64,000 bases of DNA from Sulfotelmatobacter sp049792875 (GTDB lineage: Bacteria; Acidobacteriota; Terriglobia; Terriglobales; Acidobacteriaceae), in the NCBI GenBank assembly GCA_049792875.1, contig JBARBI010000211.1, forward strand, positions 1 through 64,000. Reading direction: 5' to 3'. Shown here piece by piece: positions 42,353-51,695 of the stretch; the first letter of the stretch is position 1; each line of letters starts with the position of its first letter. The position numbers and the translations under genes are program-made. The notes under the pieces were generated by a model, which was not told where the DNA came from, did not search any database, and was given only the letters and a program-made list of their open reading frames with translations.

Positions 42353-42380
42353 CGGGCGAACCTTCGGGTCGCCCGTTTCG
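42353..42380 (+). terminator. Intrinsic terminator after gyrB
   Basis: CGGGCGAACC-TTCG-GGTCGCCCG, a hairpin with one bulged A and a stable TTCG tetraloop, followed by a modest TTTCGTT tract. Confidence 0.8.
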
Positions 42381-42422
42381 TTCGGCGGACACAAAGGCTC
42401 TGACGGCTTACAATGTGCCGTT

Positions 42423-43763
42423 ATGATTCGAGACCGCGTGCTCGTTTCCCTCGTAACATTCACGATTCTGACGGCCGTATCGTACGCCGTCGATCCCTCC
42501 ATCGCCCCCACTCCACCCATGGGCTGGAACAGTTGGGATTCCTATGGCACGACCGTGCAGGAAGCGCAGGTCAAGGCCAATGCGGACTGGATGGCCGACC
42601 ATCTCGGCAAGTATGGGTGGAAGTACATCGTGGTCGACATTCAGTGGTACGAGCCGCACGCGCAGGGACATGACTACCAGCCGGGTGCGAAGCTCACAAT
42701 GGACAGGTACAGTCGCTTGCTGCCTGCCGTCAATCGCTTCCCATCCTCCGCGAATGGAGCGGGATTCAAGCCGCTGGCGGATTACATTCATAGCAAAGGA
42801 TTGAAGTTCGGTATCCACATCATGCGCGGCATTCCACGCCTTGCTGTGGAAGCCAACCTTTTGATTAAGGGCACGCCGTATCGCGCCCCAGACATCGCCG
42901 ACAAAGACAACGCGTGCCGCTGGAATACCGACATGTGGGGCGTCGACACCACGAAGCCTGGAGCCCAGGCCTACTACGACTCGATCGCCGAGTTGTATGC
43001 CTCGTGGGGCGTGGACTTTATCAAGGCCGACGATATGGGAAGCCATCTCTATCAGCCAGCGGAGATGAAAGCTCTGAGCCTGGCGATCCGCAAGACAGGA
43101 CGCGCGATGATGCTGAGCATTTCGCCGGGCCCGGCTCCGGTTTCGGAAGCAGAGTTTTTCGGGAAGTATGCCCAGATGTGGCGTATCTCCGACGACTTCT
43201 GGGATGACTGGAAACTCCTGCGACTGCAGTTCGACTTCACCCGCGATTGGGCGCAATTTGTCGGCAAGAACGGAAGCTGGCCCGATGCCGACATGCTTCC
43301 GCTCGGTAGATTAAAGGTGACCGACAAGGAAGGCGGGGGCGCGCCCACCAAGTTCACTCCCGCTGAGCAGCAGACCGTGATGACGCTATGGAGCATCTTC
43401 CGCTCGCCGCTGATTTTTGGTGGAGACCTGCCGAGCAATGACCGAGCGACGACCGCGCTCATCACCAATGAGGAGGTTCTGGAAGTCAACCAGAACAGCC
43501 ACGGAGGTCACCAGGCACTGGACCAGGGCAACCTGCGGGCATGGGTCGCGGATGCGGCCAGCCCGGGAGACCATTACGTGGCAGTATTTAACCTGGGCGA
43601 GTCTGCCGAGAAAGTGGACCTGCGCTGGAACGATGTCAGCTTGGCAGCGCACGCTGCCGCAGTGCGCGATCTGTGGACGCACAAGGAGGTGGGGAAAGCA
43701 GATGGGATCCATGTGCTGTTGCCCGCGCACGCCAGCGTTCTGTATCGCGTGCGAGGGGAATAA
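42423..43763 (+). CDS. Secreted GH27-type alpha-galactosidase-like enzyme
   Basis: A 446-residue glycoside hydrolase with signal peptide (1-22). The family opening motif TPPMGWNSWDSYG starts near residue 30. The catalytic nucleophile Asp is in GVDFIKADDMG and the acid/base Asp in MWRISDDFWDDW, with the substrate loop RGIPRLAVEANL. A C-terminal beta domain (about 350-446) ends YRVRGE. It likely removes terminal alpha-galactose, or acts on related sugars, from plant or microbial polymers. Confidence 0.88.
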   Translation: MIRDRVLVSLVTFTILTAVSYAVDPSIAPTPPMGWNSWDSYGTTVQEAQVKANADWMADHLGKYGWKYIVVDIQWYEPHAQGHDYQPGAKLTMDRYSRLLPAVNRFPSSANGAGFKPLADYIHSKGLKFGIHIMRGIPRLAVEANLLIKGTPYRAPDIADKDNACRWNTDMWGVDTTKPGAQAYYDSIAELYASWGVDFIKADDMGSHLYQPAEMKALSLAIRKTGRAMMLSISPGPAPVSEAEFFGKYAQMWRISDDFWDDWKLLRLQFDFTRDWAQFVGKNGSWPDADMLPLGRLKVTDKEGGGAPTKFTPAEQQTVMTLWSIFRSPLIFGGDLPSNDRATTALITNEEVLEVNQNSHGGHQALDQGNLRAWVADAASPGDHYVAVFNLGESAEKVDLRWNDVSLAAHAAAVRDLWTHKEVGKADGIHVLLPAHASVLYRVRGE

Positions 43764-43776
43764 CGACTTCCTTCCG

Positions 43777-46428
43777 CTATTTCAACCCTTCCACCAGGTA
43801 AAGGTCCGCGAGCATGCGGTGGTATCCGAAAATGCAGGTCTTGGCGTCGGGCGTGATGAGGATCGGCCCAATCGTCTCCACCCCGGCAGGATCCGATGGA
43901 ATCAGTTCCTTCCAAAGAGTGCGCTTTCCGGTCTGCACATCCAAGCGGTCCACCCGGGCGGGCAACTCGCCAGGCTGGTAAACGTACAACGAACGGCTGT
44001 CAGTACTAAACGTGATCGGTTGTTCGCCGGAGTTGAAGCCCGGAATCACGCGCGGCTCACCCCCGGCAACGGGATACAAATATCCTTTCTGATCAGGACC
44101 GATCCCAGCCACCCACTGCGAGTCGGGAGAGATGATGAACGCAGTGCCGTTCACGCCTTCAGCAGAAATTGGCTGACTTTTGCCCGACGCCACATCGAGA
44201 ACATAGAGCCTTACGCCCTTCCCGGGTTCATTCCCCGAAAACAGGAGACGCTTGCCGTCCGGGAACCAATGGGCCCAGGAGTGATTGATATTGTCTTTGG
44301 TCAGTTCCTTCGCCTCTCCGGCGCCGGTGGTGAGCAGTTTGAGTTGCGAGGGCGAGGCCTGACTTTGAGCGACCACCCACTTGCCATCGGGAGACAGAGA
44401 CACCGCGCCGCCTTCGCCCAGCAACACGGCGGGGGAGCCGTCGGTCTTACGAATGTAGACTGCGTACGACAAGCCACCCGACTTGGAGTAGTCCAGCGAG
44501 CCGCCACCGCCCTCCTCATCGAACAGCAAAGTCTTGCCGTCCCCCGATATGTCCGACGGATAGGTATAGTCCAGCCAGGAGAGGTCGTGCTGCTTGGCAT
44601 CGTCAACGGTCATGCCGACGAGTTCGCGCCGCCAACTGGCGCGCATCAGCAAAACTCGGCCGTCCTTGAAGATGTCAAAGATCATGACTGCTCCTGGCAA
44701 GCGCAACACCATGCGCTCCTTGCCATCGAGCGTGATCGCGTAAAGCGTCCGGTCCACACCCGATTTGCTGGCGGTAAACCAGATCTCATTTCCGTCGGGC
44801 GACCATGCGACGCCCTGAATGGTGAACCATTCTCCGGACAACGTCTTTTTGTTTCCCGCCAGATCGATGACCGCGAGGGAACCGCTGTCATCGCCCTGTA
44901 CCGGGTGGTCGATGAATGCGATCAGATTTCCCTTGGGAGAAAAGCGGGGATGGCCGATCCAGCCGCCGGTCTCGTAAAGGGGTTTGCCCACGGGATATTC
45001 CAGGCGATTGCGCCCTCCGAAGTCTCGCACGACTACCAGATTGCTGCTGTCTGCGGACCAGTCGGCCCATTGCACGCGTTCGAGGACCTCACGTGGTGCA
45101 CCGCCCACCAACGGCGCCCGCGCCAGCGTGCCCATGTTCACCCAGGTGCCGATTGCCTTGCTGTTCAGCAGCACGGCCATCTCCGAAGCGGATGACACGG
45201 ACGCGAGTTGGGTCCGGCTCAACCCCATGGAGCGCGCTTCGGGTGCTTCCGGGCGCGCGGTAAACACATCCACCGGACTACCCTGCCAAGCGGCGCTGTA
45301 CAGAATGGTCTGCCCATCCGGAGCAAAGCGCGCGGAACGAATGCTGCCGCGGCGAAACGTCAGCTGGCGGTAGGTCGGCGGAGCAAGAGGAGCCGACGAG
45401 AACAACTGTTTGCCGGCATATACTCCTGCTGCCAGCGCCAGCAGTACGCATGCGGCGAGCAGCGGCCAGACGGAGCTTCTGCGGGTTACCGGCGATGGTG
45501 CCGACTTTGTGCCGGAGGTTGCCACCGGAGCCGATTCCTCGGTGGGCACTCCTGTGCGAGAGGAGTCGATGGAACGCTTGATGCGCCTCAGGTCAGCACG
45601 CATTTCGGCGGCAGTCTGACAGCGCATCTCACAATCTTTTTCCAGCGCCTTGCTGATCGTCTCTTCGAGCTTCGGCGGAAGCTCTGGGTTCAGACGGATG
45701 GCGGCCGTTGGCGCACGATTCAGAATCGCTTCGGTGATGACGGCCGACGTTTCCCCCCGGAACGGCAGGACGCCGGTGGCCATCTCATAGAGCACAACGC
45801 CGAAGGAAAACAAGTCGGTGCGGCCGTCGAGCTCCTTCCCGCGCAGTTGCTCGGGCGACATGTAGGCCACCGTGCCAACCGCGGTTCCGGGATTGGTGAG
45901 GTCGAGGCTGGCCGCATCGCCGATGGTTTGCGAGTCGCCGCTCGTGGGCCGGGCGGCGCGGGAAATCTTTGCCAGGCCGAAATCGAGAACCTTGGCATGG
46001 CCGCGATCGGTAACAAAAATGTTTGCCGGCTTGATGTCGCGGTGCACGATGCCTTTGCTGTGCGCGGCGTCGAGCGCATCCGCCACTTCAATCGAGAGCG
46101 TGAGCAGCCGCTCCTGCTCCATCGGACGCCCGTCGACGAGGTGTTTCAGCGTCTGGCCGGTCAGGCATTCCATGACGATGAACAGATGTCCATCATGCTG
46201 GCCAATCTCGTGGATCGTGCAAATGTTGGGGTGGTTCAGGGATGAGGCCGCTCGGGCCTCCCGGCGAAAGCGCTCCAAAGCCTGAGGATCCTGCGAGGAA
46301 TCGTCGGGTAGGAACTTCAGCGCTACAAACCGGCCCAGCAGCGTGTCCTCGGCCTTATAAACCACTCCCATTCCGCCACCGCCGAGGAGTTCGATGATCC
46401 GGTAGTGGGAGACGGTTTGGCCGATCAT
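43777..46428 (-). CDS. Transmembrane Ser/Thr protein kinase with PD40 propeller (paralogue)
   Basis: An 883-residue paralogue of the kinase at 928. Glycine loop GGGGMGVVYKAE, K38 in VALK, HRD 129-131, DFG 149-151, MSPEQLRG. Membrane helix near 319-338 (SVWPLLAACVLLALAAGVYAG), then an extracytoplasmic propeller with PDGQTILYS, SPDGNEIWF and SPDGKWVVA repeats. The kinase domains are close, the propellers less so, suggesting different inputs. The gene converges on the GH27 gene (13-bp gap) and diverges from the DUF4349 gene. Confidence 0.93.
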   Translation of the reverse strand: MIGQTVSHYRIIELLGGGGMGVVYKAEDTLLGRFVALKFLPDDSSQDPQALERFRREARAASSLNHPNICTIHEIGQHDGHLFIVMECLTGQTLKHLVDGRPMEQERLLTLSIEVADALDAAHSKGIVHRDIKPANIFVTDRGHAKVLDFGLAKISRAARPTSGDSQTIGDAASLDLTNPGTAVGTVAYMSPEQLRGKELDGRTDLFSFGVVLYEMATGVLPFRGETSAVITEAILNRAPTAAIRLNPELPPKLEETISKALEKDCEMRCQTAAEMRADLRRIKRSIDSSRTGVPTEESAPVATSGTKSAPSPVTRRSSVWPLLAACVLLALAAGVYAGKQLFSSAPLAPPTYRQLTFRRGSIRSARFAPDGQTILYSAAWQGSPVDVFTARPEAPEARSMGLSRTQLASVSSASEMAVLLNSKAIGTWVNMGTLARAPLVGGAPREVLERVQWADWSADSSNLVVVRDFGGRNRLEYPVGKPLYETGGWIGHPRFSPKGNLIAFIDHPVQGDDSGSLAVIDLAGNKKTLSGEWFTIQGVAWSPDGNEIWFTASKSGVDRTLYAITLDGKERMVLRLPGAVMIFDIFKDGRVLLMRASWRRELVGMTVDDAKQHDLSWLDYTYPSDISGDGKTLLFDEEGGGGSLDYSKSGGLSYAVYIRKTDGSPAVLLGEGGAVSLSPDGKWVVAQSQASPSQLKLLTTGAGEAKELTKDNINHSWAHWFPDGKRLLFSGNEPGKGVRLYVLDVASGKSQPISAEGVNGTAFIISPDSQWVAGIGPDQKGYLYPVAGGEPRVIPGFNSGEQPITFSTDSRSLYVYQPGELPARVDRLDVQTGKRTLWKELIPSDPAGVETIGPILITPDAKTCIFGYHRMLADLYLVEGLK

Positions 46429-46646
46429 TGTTTAGGCGATGAGTGCGGGGCGATCAACGACGCGTCGCAAGCCTCAGGTCGCCCTTCTTCGGGCTACCCT
46501 ACGGGCCGAGCCATCTTAGGGCGAATTGTCGTTCCCGTCAATGCCGGATGACTCTGCACGTTGCAGGTGATTACCTCGGTGCCAAGCAGATAAAATCGGC
46601 CGCAAGGCGGGTGCGGACCGGCGTTCTCTCTGCGAGGGACAGAATC

Positions 46647-47636
46647 ATGTCGACGGTTGCGGAATCGTTCGGAGAGGTTAAGAAGCCTTGGCTGTGGATA
46701 GCGGCGGGGGGAGCAATCCTTCTGGTCTGGGGTGCGATGGCGATCCCCAGAATGCGGGATGGGGAAGTGAATGTACCTGCCAATCAGGTCGCGCGTACCG
46801 AACCGGCGACGGAGTTCTATGGCGCGCCTCAGACGAAAACCCAGCAGGTTGCCTTGGTGCCTCAGCGCGCTGCGGCGAGCATAGTCCAGGCAGTTGCAGC
46901 GCCCGCTGGGGCTGATGCTGCTGCCGGACGGAAGATCATTCGCACCAGTTCGATGGAGATGGTTGTGCAGCATCCGGCAGAAGTGGCCGACAAGATTACG
47001 GCGCTCGCTGAGGCCTTGGGCGGATATCTGGTGAGTGCCGATGGCGGCGGGCAAGATGCGACTGCCGGGGCGCTCACTATTCGCGTTCCCTCAACTCGAT
47101 TTGAGGAAGCGCGGTCGGAAATCCGCAAGCTGGGGCTTCGGGTCGAGAGCGAAAAAATCGACGCGCAGGATGTGTCCCGGCAGTACGTCGATCAGGACGC
47201 CAGCCTTCGCAATCTGCGAGCGGAGGAGTCTGGGTATCTCGCGATTCTGAAACAGGCCAACTCGGTGAAGGACATGCTCGCTGTAACGGAAAGATTGAGC
47301 GAGGTGCGTGGACAAATTGAGCAACAGCAGGCGGAGTTCAATGCCCTCTCCCGCCAGATCGAAACCGTGGCTCTCACGATTTCCCTGAGGACCGAGACTG
47401 AAGCAAAAGTGTTGGGTCTGAACTGGCGTCCCGGCTATCAGCTCAAGTTGGCCATGCGCGACGGGCTGGAAAACGTGGCAAACTATGCGACGGCGATGAC
47501 CACGATTCTCTTCTATCTTCCCGCCGTGCTCTTGTGGGTGGGCACGATGGTGATGGGAACGGTGATTGGGTGGAGGATGGTTCGTTGGGTGGGACGGCGA
47601 TGGTTCGGCTGGACCGCAGCGCCCGTGCGGGGTTAA
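46647..47636 (+). CDS. DUF4349 membrane protein
   Basis: A 329-residue protein with an N-terminal anchor (WLWIAAGGAILLVWGAMAI, about 15-33), an extracytoplasmic DUF4349-like domain (SSMEMVVQHPAEVADKITALAEALGGYLVSADGGG, then IRVPSTRFEEARSEIRKLG), a coiled-coil region (LRAEESGYLAILKQANSVKDMLAVTERLSEVRGQIEQQQAEFN) and a C-terminal helix pair. The family has unknown function. ATG at 46647 follows GCGAGGGA; the frame is open to 46443, but the upstream part has no family-like sequence. Confidence 0.82.
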   Translation: MSTVAESFGEVKKPWLWIAAGGAILLVWGAMAIPRMRDGEVNVPANQVARTEPATEFYGAPQTKTQQVALVPQRAAASIVQAVAAPAGADAAAGRKIIRTSSMEMVVQHPAEVADKITALAEALGGYLVSADGGGQDATAGALTIRVPSTRFEEARSEIRKLGLRVESEKIDAQDVSRQYVDQDASLRNLRAEESGYLAILKQANSVKDMLAVTERLSEVRGQIEQQQAEFNALSRQIETVALTISLRTETEAKVLGLNWRPGYQLKLAMRDGLENVANYATAMTTILFYLPAVLLWVGTMVMGTVIGWRMVRWVGRRWFGWTAAPVRG

Positions 47637-47720
47637 GAACCATGCGTTTTGAGAATCCTCCGCGATCTCTGCGGTTCGAGCTCCTGACTGTACCTCCTCC
47701 CACAGAGGTGGGGTACAGCC

Positions 47721-48872
47721 TCACAGAGATTTGGCAGCCTGCGGTTCCGGCTTCTCTCCACGGAACACCCGCGAGATCCCGCGAACGATGCGGCGCATAG
47801 GCAACTCGCCCTTAGCGTCCGCGAAGAAAATTTCGCCGGTGCGGCTCCCGCGGTAGTACCACCGCTTGAGCAGAGCGAGGTGCTCCATCGTCTCCAGGGC
47901 CCCTTTTGTCTTGGCAGGCGGAAACAAATCCAGGGCCGCCTGCACCCGCGATTCCATTGACTGCGACTTGGCATGCTCCGACGATTGAATGCCAAAGGGA
48001 ATCGGGCCCGAGATCCTTCCCGACTCGATCCGGTAGAACGTGACGAAGCCCTTGATATGACTCGGCTGAATCATCAGGGCCGATAGTCGGTCCAGGCGCT
48101 GCACGATCTCCGGCAGTTGGCTCAAGACGGGTTTGAGTTTTTCCACGCGCGCATGAATCGCAGCTGCGTCCTCAAAAGCCAGCCTGGCTGATGCCGTTTC
48201 TCGCTCGCCGGAGAGTTCGCGGTTCAAGGATTCCCCACCTGAATCAAAATAGGCTTGCACCCGGCTCACTTCAGCTGCATATTCTTCGTCGCTGCATCCC
48301 CTGAAACAAGGAGCCAGGCACATCTTCATCTCGGAGTAGATACAGCCGGGAAATTTCGGGTCGGGATGCAGATCGTCGACGCACCGCCGCATCTTGAAGA
48401 AGTCCAGCGAATCATTCATGAATTTTTCGGCGGCAAGCCGTGAAACAAACGGTCCGTAGTACAGAGATCGTCCACCCGCCCGCCCAAGCCGCGTCGTGAT
48501 AGAGGCGCGCGGGTACTGGTTTTCGAGGTGCAGTTTCACGAACGGCGCGAAGCGGAATCGCATCCGATCGGAGTAGGCCTTGGGGAACGCAGTCCGCAGA
48601 ACCATGTACAGCAGGAAGCCAGACTCGAAGTCAGATCCGGTCGGCGCATACTCGATCCCGCAGACCCGATCGCGCAGGTTGAGCTTTTTGGTGCGCTCTG
48701 CGACCGGCCCGAGCAGCCGCTGCAGGCGACGCCGCAGGTTCGCCGTCTTGCTGACGTACGGCTCGGCTTGAGTATCCGCACCCCGCAGCAGGAAGACAGC
48801 TGGCGCTGCCGGGACTGCGGAAAAGACCTCGGCATCCCGCTCCGGCGTGAACTCCAGGCGTTCAGTCAGCAC
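47721..48872 (-). CDS. UvrC-like protein with altered GIY-YIG site
   Basis: A 383-residue relative of the UvrC N-terminal half: GIY-YIG-like domain, the YYGPFVSRLAAEKFMNDSLDFFKMRRC and CLAPCFRGC segments, and a UVR-like helix (LSGERETASARLAFEDAAAIHARVEKL). It lacks the RNase H and HhH domains of full UvrC (about 600 residues). In the nuclease centre, G-V-Y becomes AVF and Y-V/I-G becomes YVS, replacing a catalytic tyrosine; catalysis is therefore doubtful. A full uvrC presumably exists elsewhere. Single gene. Confidence 0.82.
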   Translation of the reverse strand: MLTERLEFTPERDAEVFSAVPAAPAVFLLRGADTQAEPYVSKTANLRRRLQRLLGPVAERTKKLNLRDRVCGIEYAPTGSDFESGFLLYMVLRTAFPKAYSDRMRFRFAPFVKLHLENQYPRASITTRLGRAGGRSLYYGPFVSRLAAEKFMNDSLDFFKMRRCVDDLHPDPKFPGCIYSEMKMCLAPCFRGCSDEEYAAEVSRVQAYFDSGGESLNRELSGERETASARLAFEDAAAIHARVEKLKPVLSQLPEIVQRLDRLSALMIQPSHIKGFVTFYRIESGRISGPIPFGIQSSEHAKSQSMESRVQAALDLFPPAKTKGALETMEHLALLKRWYYRGSRTGEIFFADAKGELPMRRIVRGISRVFRGEKPEPQAAKSL

Positions 48873-48928
48873 GGATTCATTGTATGCAAGTCGTTACCAG
48901 GGAGGTTAGCGTTAAGGTCTTCCCCTGC

Positions 48929-49105
48929 GGTGGTAATGCCGTGGTCAACCGGCATCTTGGCACACTCAAACGCTCGCGCGTCCTGAATGTTGACCGTGAC
49001 TTTTTTCGCGTTTGGCGTCGGCTGACCCGGGGCAGACCATTCGCAAGCTTTCGCCGCAATGTGATGGCCTGCTTCGACGTCCACTCCTAGGACGGCGCTC
49101 ACCTT
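48929..49105 (-). pseudogene. Possible remnant of a lipoprotein-like domain
   Basis: Within a minus-strand frame the segment KVSAVLGVDVEAGHH, ACEWSAPGQPTPNAKKVTV and IQDARAFECAKMPVDHGIT resembles part of small secreted proteins of soil bacteria (a cysteine-tryptophan WSAPG motif before a beta-hairpin). No start, signal peptide or continuation fits, and the frame overlaps the DnaC-like gene end, so it looks like a decayed fragment. Family naming is from pattern memory only. Confidence 0.35.
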
Positions 49106-49161
49106 CCAGTGTGAGGCTGGAATGCGCCATTGAACATGCTGTGCGCGTCTCTCGTGCGACC

Positions 49162-49965
49162 CTACCGGAAGTTCGCGCTGCGGAATTTCTGGCGGAAGTC
49201 GCTGCCTTCCAGCGTGATGATGCGGCACATCTCGTGCAGCCGGGAGCGCATGCGCTCGCCGATCCGATCCCCGAGCGTTTCGCCGCGGCTCGCAGCCTTG
49301 GCGGGCGATATGGAACCGCCGACGCCCGCCGCCGGTTGATCGTCAAAGTTCGTGGTAATGATCGTGGTGCGATTGTGGTTGTACCGCGTGTTCAGGATCA
49401 GGCTGACCGTGTCCCACACCCACTCCGTCGGTTTCACGGCTCCCAGTTCGTCCAGCACCAGAACGTCCGTCTCGAACACCGGCCGAAGCACGTCCAGTTC
49501 CGTGGTCTGTACCGTCGAGTTATAGGAGTTCTGGATTTCCTTCAGGAGTTCGCGATAGTCGTAAAACAGGCAGGGGATGCCCCGGTTAACGATCAACTCC
49601 TTGATGATCCCCACTGCCAGGTGAGTCTTGCCGGTTCCGATCTTGCCGATGATCAACAACCCTTTGTCGCCGCGGGGATCACACTTCTTCGCAAAACCGG
49701 ACGCGACAAAGTGGGCCTCTTCCAGGGACGAGTGGGCGCCCGGAAAATCCGTGTCATAGTTCGAGAGCTCACAGTGCTCATAGCGGCGCGGAATCCGGGC
49801 CGCGCTCAGCAGAGATTGTCCCCGCGCCCGCAACTGACAGTCGCAGCGCGTGACGCGCCGATCGTTCGCGCTGCCACCATCGCGGGAACCGGCGGTTTTC
49901 CATCCTGTACCCTCACACAGCGGGCAGACTCCCGCTGGAGCCTTGATCACCTGGGACCCATCCAT
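49162..49965 (-). CDS. DnaC/IstB-type AAA+ ATPase (helicase loader-like)
   Basis: A 267-residue protein with an N-terminal zinc-binding CPLCEGTGW…CDCQ cluster, then an AAA+ core: Walker A GKIGTGKTHLAV, Walker B DVLVLDELG, sensor 1 TTIITTNF and arginine finger region RIGERMRSRLHEMC. It fits the DnaC/DnaI replicative helicase loader group rather than transposon IstB, since no transposase adjoins. A Gly/Ala/Ser-rich insert (AAGVGGSISPAKAASRGE) follows sensor 1. Its ATG touches the stop of a small upstream frame. Confidence 0.85.
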   Translation of the reverse strand: MDGSQVIKAPAGVCPLCEGTGWKTAGSRDGGSANDRRVTRCDCQLRARGQSLLSAARIPRRYEHCELSNYDTDFPGAHSSLEEAHFVASGFAKKCDPRGDKGLLIIGKIGTGKTHLAVGIIKELIVNRGIPCLFYDYRELLKEIQNSYNSTVQTTELDVLRPVFETDVLVLDELGAVKPTEWVWDTVSLILNTRYNHNRTTIITTNFDDQPAAGVGGSISPAKAASRGETLGDRIGERMRSRLHEMCRIITLEGSDFRQKFRSANFR

Positions 49966-50181
49966 CTAAACGAATTCCTCTCCTTCGACTTTGCACCCGA
50001 AGGCGGCTTCCATGCAAGCCGGAAACCCTGTCAACCTGTGTACATCCTGTGAAGGAACCGTGAGGCCTGTGGAGGACGTAGGAAAACCTTCCACAGCGGA
50101 CTGGAAAGCCGCGTGGGCGGCCTCGATTCCGGCCGAGGGAGTGCGAAACAGGCTTCCGGCGCGGATTTTCACAGTTGACAT
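49966..50181 (-). CDS. Possible small protein upstream of the loader
   Basis: A 71-codon frame whose TAG abuts the ATG of the DnaC-like gene, giving AGGAGAGG as the loader's ribosome site within it. No domain recognised. The placement suggests a leader or companion gene, but the frame may be chance. Confidence 0.35.
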   Translation of the reverse strand: MSTVKIRAGSLFRTPSAGIEAAHAAFQSAVEGFPTSSTGLTVPSQDVHRLTGFPACMEAAFGCKVEGEEFV

Positions 50182-50204
50182 TCGCCCCAGACAGAGGAGA
50201 ATAC
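50175..50204 (+). promoter_or_regulatory. Candidate promoter of the HU gene
   Basis: TTGACA at 50175-50180 is followed after about 17-19 bp by an AATAC-type -10. The match is modest. It lies 86 bp before the HU ATG. Confidence 0.4.
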
Positions 50205-50289
50205 AAAACGGTCAGGTTTCCCAACTCAGCCATAGCCAGTTTTTCTCCCGGTTTCGGCTGGGCACGAAAGAGACCTGCGAGGAGAGACT

Positions 50290-50568
50290 ATGAACAAAGC
50301 CGATCTGGTTGACAAGATCGCAGGCGCATGTGAAATCAGCAAAGCGCAAGCTACGACTGCCATTGATACCGCTGTCGACAGCATTACGTCTGCCCTCCGC
50401 AAAGGCGACCGGGTGGCGTTGATAGGCTTCGGCACCTTCTCGGTGTCGCAGAGAAAAGCGCGGAACGGGCGTAACCCGCAAACCGGCGCTACCATCAAGA
50501 TCGCGGCCCGCAGAGTCGCGAAGTTTTCCCCCGGGGCCGAACTGAAGAAGTCCGTAAACAAGAAATAG
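50290..50568 (+). CDS. hup: HU-family nucleoid DNA-binding protein
   Basis: A 92-residue HU/IHF protein that bends DNA as a dimer. MNKADLVDKIAGACEISKAQATTAIDTAVDSI forms the helical base, LIGFGTFSVSQRKARNGRNPQTG is the signature with the intercalating proline in the DNA-binding arm, and VAKFSPGAELKKSVN the C terminus. GAGGAGAGA precedes the ATG. Followed by a strong terminator. Confidence 0.96.
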   Translation: MNKADLVDKIAGACEISKAQATTAIDTAVDSITSALRKGDRVALIGFGTFSVSQRKARNGRNPQTGATIKIAARRVAKFSPGAELKKSVNKK

Positions 50569-50590
50569 CGGGAAACAAGATCGCAAGAAC

Positions 50591-50617
50591 GGCAGGGGGT
50601 CGGCCCTGCCGTTTTTT
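50591..50617 (+). terminator. Intrinsic terminator after hup
   Basis: GGCAGGG (50591-50597) and CCCTGCC (50604-50610) with a six-base loop and GTTTTTT. Confidence 0.92.
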
Positions 50618-50659
50618 GCTGCCCAGCAGGAACCCACAGCATCGGCAGGAGTTGAAGAG

Positions 50660-51640
50660 ATGGCCCGTTTCATTCCCATAAGATTGGCGACTCTGCTCAT
50701 GCTGCTGACCCTTCTGGCCGCGCAGCGCAGCACGCCGATGCCGTTCGGCAGCTGGCGCCGCGTAGCCGAAGCTCCCGTAGTCGCTCCACGCGGCAGCGCA
50801 TGGGAATCGGCGGGAACATTCAATCCAGCGGTCGTCCTCCGCGGGGACAAGATCGTGATGCTTTACCGGGCGCAAGACAAGCAAGGAACATCGCGGCTGG
50901 GATACGCCGAGAGTACCGACGGCGTTCATTTCACACGGAGGGATGAGCCGGTTTTAATCCCCACCGAAGAATACGAGAAAGATGGTGGCGTCGAAGACCC
51001 GCGCCTCGTTCAGTTCGGCGACAGGTACTACCTGACCTACACCGGATACAACAAGAAAGACGCGCAGTTGTGCCTGGCGACTTCCGCAGACCTGATTCAT
51101 TGGGATCGCAAAGGCGTCATCATTCCTGCCAATAAAGGGAACTGGAACGTGAAGTGGACGAAATCAGGAGCCATCGTCCCGGACAAGATCGGTGGAAAAT
51201 ATTGGATGTACTTCCTGGGCACCAGTGCCGACAACAAAGATCAGGCAGGCCTGGCCTCCTCGCCGGACCTGCTTCACTGGACCGAGGCCACGCAGGTTCC
51301 GGCTCTGCCCGTGAGGCCCGGCCGCTTCGATTCTAGGGTTGCCGAACCGGGCCCTGCGCCGATCGTCACGCCGAACGGAATCGTTCTGATCTACAACGGA
51401 GCCGACGACAAATTGGTCTATCGCACCGGCGTGGCTATCTTCGACCGCAACGATCCCCGGAAACTGCTTTCGAGGACGGATGAGCCGGTATTCTCTCCCG
51501 AGAAGAGTTGGGAGAAAGTTGGCCAGGTGCCCAATGTAGTTTTCGTGGAAGGCATGGTGCAGCAGCACAATCGATACCTGTTCTACTACGGAGGCGCCGA
51601 TACCTACGTGGGCGTAGCCGAAGCACCGATCGATCATTAG
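50660..51640 (+). CDS. Secreted GH130-type glycosidase/phosphorylase
   Basis: A 326-residue five-bladed-propeller enzyme with signal peptide (1-22). Hallmarks of GH130 are WESAGTFNPAVV and the GGVEDPRLV segment with the catalytic aspartate, plus YYLTYTGYNKKDAQLCLATS and WEKVGQVPNVVFVEGMV. Phosphorylase members act on beta-mannosides inside cells; exported members such as this may be hydrolases. It neighbours other secreted polymer-degrading genes. Confidence 0.85.
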   Translation: MARFIPIRLATLLMLLTLLAAQRSTPMPFGSWRRVAEAPVVAPRGSAWESAGTFNPAVVLRGDKIVMLYRAQDKQGTSRLGYAESTDGVHFTRRDEPVLIPTEEYEKDGGVEDPRLVQFGDRYYLTYTGYNKKDAQLCLATSADLIHWDRKGVIIPANKGNWNVKWTKSGAIVPDKIGGKYWMYFLGTSADNKDQAGLASSPDLLHWTEATQVPALPVRPGRFDSRVAEPGPAPIVTPNGIVLIYNGADDKLVYRTGVAIFDRNDPRKLLSRTDEPVFSPEKSWEKVGQVPNVVFVEGMVQQHNRYLFYYGGADTYVGVAEAPIDH

Positions 51641-51695
51641 AGATGGGAACGGCTTGACCCTCTACCCATGCCGCCCCTACCATCGACTGGGGCCC

